Part shown: positions 4,925 through 5,311 of the stretch, in pieces
How positions within the stretch are numbered: position 1 is the first letter of the stretch
How the letters are laid out: each line of letters opens with the position of its first letter
Assembly (NCBI GenBank): GCA_029573365.1
Contig: JAKQGD010000041.1
Coordinates: forward strand, 1-5,311
DNA length: 5,311 bases
Source of the DNA: Bacteroidota bacterium
Lineage (GTDB): Bacteria > Bacteroidota > Bacteroidia > Chitinophagales > Saprospiraceae
Reading direction: 5' to 3'
Notes under the pieces: generated by a model
Database searches by the model: none
What the model was told of the DNA's origin: nothing
The model's input: the letters and a program-made list of their open reading frames with translations, nothing else
Translations under genes and position numbers: made by a program

Positions 4925-5311
4925 ATGAGAAAGGCATTTTTATTTGTTATTTTTTCGCTGATTTTTAAATTCAGTTATTGTCAGGCTCCATATATTATGG
5001 ACGGTCCTGGAGAGGGACTTGGACAGTATGGTTACATTGATTTAAGTGCAACAACGTTTGCAAGACTAAATAGAAACACTTACACTAATGTCCTAGACCT
5101 TGGGGCCCGGTGGTGGGTTGGGCAGGAATTTGTCTATTGGACAGGAGCAAATTGGAATTGTAATAACAATAATGGTGTCCAGCATAATACGACAGATAAT
5201 TTTAATCCTTCAAATTTTGGAAGCAACTGGCAAGTTGGAGCAGATGCATATGTATCTGTATGGGCTAAATGGTGCGATCCACCTGGCCAAAGTCATACTA
5301 CAGGGCAAACT
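4925..5311 (+). CDS. Secreted protein of unknown function, N-terminal part (3' end outside window)
   Basis: An open frame of 129 codons runs from the ATG at 4925 off the right edge. Residues 1-19 are a signal peptide (Arg2-Lys3, then hydrophobic AFLFVIFSLIF, ending SYC), with probable cleavage before Gln20, the common Bacteroidota pattern. Cys19 is unlikely to be a lipobox because Tyr precedes it. The mature part is rich in Asn, Gly, Trp and Tyr, with YIDLSATTFARLNRN (37-51), RWWVGQEFVYWTGANWN (62-78), a short Asn run (80-83) and cysteines at 79 and 117. It looks like an extracellular beta-rich protein. I recognise no family. It may be a longer surface or type IX-secreted protein, but the C-terminus needed to judge that is missing. 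By eye its codons are more AT-rich than those of the paa genes. It is divergent from the lipoprotein operon and has its own candidate promoter at 4823-4852. Confidence 0.75.
   Translation, partial: MRKAFLFVIFSLIFKFSYCQAPYIMDGPGEGLGQYGYIDLSATTFARLNRNTYTNVLDLGARWWVGQEFVYWTGANWNCNNNNGVQHNTTDNFNPSNFGSNWQVGADAYVSVWAKWCDPPGQSHTTGQT

Overview
The window looks like a chromosomal segment of a Bacteroidota bacterium, most likely a free-living member of the Cytophagales, Chitinophagia, Saprospiria or Flavobacteriia. The signs are a stand-alone MnmD methyltransferase, a YtxJ-type bacilliredoxin, a small secreted DUF1573 protein, a signal peptide cleaved before Gln, starts without clear Shine-Dalgarno sites, and promoter-like sequences resembling the Bacteroidota TTTG / TAnnTTTG consensus. 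I see no insertion sequence, tRNA, rRNA or CRISPR array.

Left block (1-2564, plus strand). It opens inside a group II PLP-dependent amino-acid decarboxylase whose N-terminal half lies off the left edge. After 79 bp comes a membrane PAP2-family phosphatase that overlaps paaD by an ATGA junction, and paaG follows 19 bp later. PaaD supports the multicomponent phenylacetyl-CoA epoxidase, and PaaG isomerises the epoxide to oxepin-CoA, so this is part of an aerobic phenylacetate degradation (paa) operon. The epoxidase structural genes paaA, B, C and E are not in the window; the genes directly upstream of paaD are the phosphatase and the decarboxylase instead. A strong hairpin at 2581-2612 closes the block and probably terminates transcription from both sides.

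Middle (2633-4639, minus strand). A secreted DUF1573 protein converges on paaG. Behind it lies about 400 bp without a credible gene, holding degenerate direct and inverted repeats that look like an intergenic repeat element. Then, in minus-strand transcription order, come a 47-residue lipoprotein, ytxJ and mnmD, spaced by 15 bp and an 11-bp overlap, so probably one operon. It combines a tiny envelope lipoprotein, a bacillithiol-linked thiol protein and a tRNA wobble-uridine modification enzyme.

Right edge (4640-5311). A 285-bp AT-rich divergent intergenic region separates the lipoprotein operon from a plus-strand gene for a secreted protein of unknown function, cut off by the window end. The region holds a promoter-like sequence for each direction. 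The rightward one has a dyad over its -7 element and is followed by a perfect 7-bp stem-loop in the predicted 5' leader.

Nothing here is a clear new defence or mobile system. The points most worth a second look are the decarboxylase/PAP2/paaD/paaG gene order, the repeat island, the micro-lipoprotein operon, and the regulatory structures ahead of the unknown secreted protein.
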